From the NCBI RefSeq assembly GCF_029379315.1, contig NZ_JAQYWQ010000046.1:1-48196 (forward strand): a stretch of DNA of 48,196 nt. Direction: 5' to 3'. Position 1 is the first letter of the stretch; each line of letters begins with the position of its first letter. This DNA comes from Nostoc sp. S13 (GTDB taxonomy: Bacteria > Cyanobacteriota > Cyanobacteriia > Cyanobacteriales > Nostocaceae). The notes beneath the pieces were generated by a model. The model was given only the letters and a program-made list of their open reading frames with translations. It was not told the DNA's origin and made no database searches. Below are positions 47,183 through 48,196 of this stretch, one piece after another. A program made the position numbers and the translations under genes.

Positions 47183-47917
47183 ATGAACAATAATAAATGG
47201 GCTTCTTTACTAACGCTTCGTGATGAAATTGGTTATATCTATGGAAGTGAAGATCTCGCAGTACTTTTTTACAGCTTGGCCAGGCGGGAACGCCCCAATC
47301 GAATCGTAGAATTGGGCACTGGACTCGGTGTCTGTTCATTCTGGATCGCTCACGCTTTACAAGAAAACGGCTCTGGCCATTTATGGACGTTTGATAATGG
47401 CTTGAATTTTGAAAGGAAGTTTACAGATTATTTTCACGAACGACTTAAGACGCTAGGGAAATTGTTGGGGCTTCAAGCTTTATCCAGTGAGCTTTTAAGT
47501 TATAGTGATTACTTTACTGAGATGACCAATTTCCTAGAGATCAAAAATCACGTCACACTTTTGCAAGAAAGCATTGATTTTCAGGATGAAATTATTAAGG
47601 CTCATTGGCCATTTTTGGATGAACCTATTGACTGGTTATTCAGTGACATTATGCATGGGCCTGAAGCTATACTCTTTCTGCTAGCAGAGTTTTTACCGTT
47701 TCTTTCTAGTTGTAGTTCTATTTTTATTGACTCAGCCTCAACATTGCTGACTTCTTATTTGACCCTTGAGCGAACTGTTGAGCAACTTAATCGTGGTTGT
47801 ATTCCGCGTCAATTTCTAACAGTAGGTTGCGAAAAACGACGAGCCCGTTTGCTCGAACTTGTTCACCAAAGGAAATTCACACTTATTCATCTCACTGAGT
47901 GCAAGGATCGAGCTTAA
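47183..47917 (+). CDS. SAM-dependent methyltransferase-like protein
   Basis: 244 aa. Class I fold indicated by VELGTGLGVCSFWIA (SAM-binding Gly motif) and WTFDNG. DWLFSDIMHGPEA may be the post-motif acidic segment. Substrate unknown. Follows the hydrolase by 213 bp on the same strand. Confidence 0.65.
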   Translation: MNNNKWASLLTLRDEIGYIYGSEDLAVLFYSLARRERPNRIVELGTGLGVCSFWIAHALQENGSGHLWTFDNGLNFERKFTDYFHERLKTLGKLLGLQALSSELLSYSDYFTEMTNFLEIKNHVTLLQESIDFQDEIIKAHWPFLDEPIDWLFSDIMHGPEAILFLLAEFLPFLSSCSSIFIDSASTLLTSYLTLERTVEQLNRGCIPRQFLTVGCEKRRARLLELVHQRKFTLIHLTECKDRA

Positions 47918-48000
47918 AATAGTACTGCATGGATTCGGATTGAGCCTATCGACTTCATACCATATCCACAAACTAGAATGCGTTACTAAGTAAAACGTCA

Positions 48001-48145
48001 TATAGCAGTCCTAAATGATTCGTAAACTTCTTTCCTTCTTGTCTTGGCGCTCTTCTCTACGAGACGCTACGTGAACGCGCAGCGTCTCGTAGAGAAGGCG
48101 GCTTGGCGGTTCGATAATCTTTACAACTCAAATAGGATTGCTATA
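48001..48145. mobile_element. Palindromic MITE-like element
   Basis: Imperfect outer repeats TATAGCAGTCCTAAATGA (48,001-48,018) and TCAAATAGGATTGCTATA (48,128-48,145). Inner perfect 17-bp stem CTTCTCTACGAGACGCT (48,052-48,068) / AGCGTCTCGTAGAGAAG (48,081-48,097). Confidence 0.75.
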
Positions 48146-48196
48146 GGACTCCTATTTGATTTCTGAACAAGACTAAGAGAGAATACGGAGAGGTTT

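Overview
The window looks like chromosome from a filamentous, probably heterocyst-forming cyanobacterium (Nostoc/Anabaena type). This is inferred from the many GCGATCGC (HIP1) octamers, heptanucleotide short tandem repeats (STRR), dispersed palindromic and MITE-like elements, and cyanobacterial families such as DUF1822, TIGR02587/TIGR02588, Slr1339-type salt-stress protein, Mo-nitrogenase C-terminal domain and low-temperature-induced protein. I see no rRNA or tRNA gene, CRISPR array, prophage or intact transposase.

Layout. 0-5.2 kb: rpe (-), an exported subtilase-like protein whose start codon lies inside a tandem repeat, and a DUF1822 gene with a sigma-70-like factor (both -). 5.3-13.3 kb: the most unusual block. 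A small exported protein is followed by a 113-aa exported peptide with three regularly spaced F-x-D/E motifs, a radical SAM/SPASM enzyme, and, 3 bp further on, a 1742-aa caspase-like / nSTAND ATPase / 14-bladed WD40 protein. A second 113-aa exported Pro/Gly-rich peptide overlaps the end of that gene on the opposite strand. I read this as a candidate uncharacterised ribosomal-peptide (RiPP) maturation and conflict/signalling system. 14-20 kb: CHASE3-PAS histidine kinase, phosphodiester-glycosidase-like protein, two small unknowns and an adenosine-deaminase-like enzyme bracketed by inverted repeat copies. 20-31 kb: mutL carrying two in-frame repeat insertions, an orphan antitoxin-like gene, and a stress group (CsbD, TIGR02587/TIGR02588 pair, ChaB-domain protein, Dps, low-temperature-induced protein), then a GCS2-type ligase, a TerB/Mo-nitrogenase-C protein and obg.

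31-38 kb: a four-PAS histidine kinase whose ATPase domain contains inserted STRR sequence, two tandem VWA proteins with a Slr1339-type gene, an HxlR regulator with a strong palindrome at its promoter, and a LuxR-type regulator. 37.6-38.9 kb is non-coding with three consecutive hairpins. 38.9-48.2 kb (all +): AraC-type regulator, Cache-HAMP sensor without output domain, MinD/ParA-like ATPase, a protein with an HExxH zinc-protease signature, a double cyclic-nucleotide-binding-domain protein followed by a tandem partial copy of its 3' end, an unknown protein, a metallo-beta-lactamase-fold hydrolase and a methyltransferase-like protein.

All functional calls rest on motifs read by eye. No database search was run, and start codons are judged from ribosome-binding sites and family knowledge.
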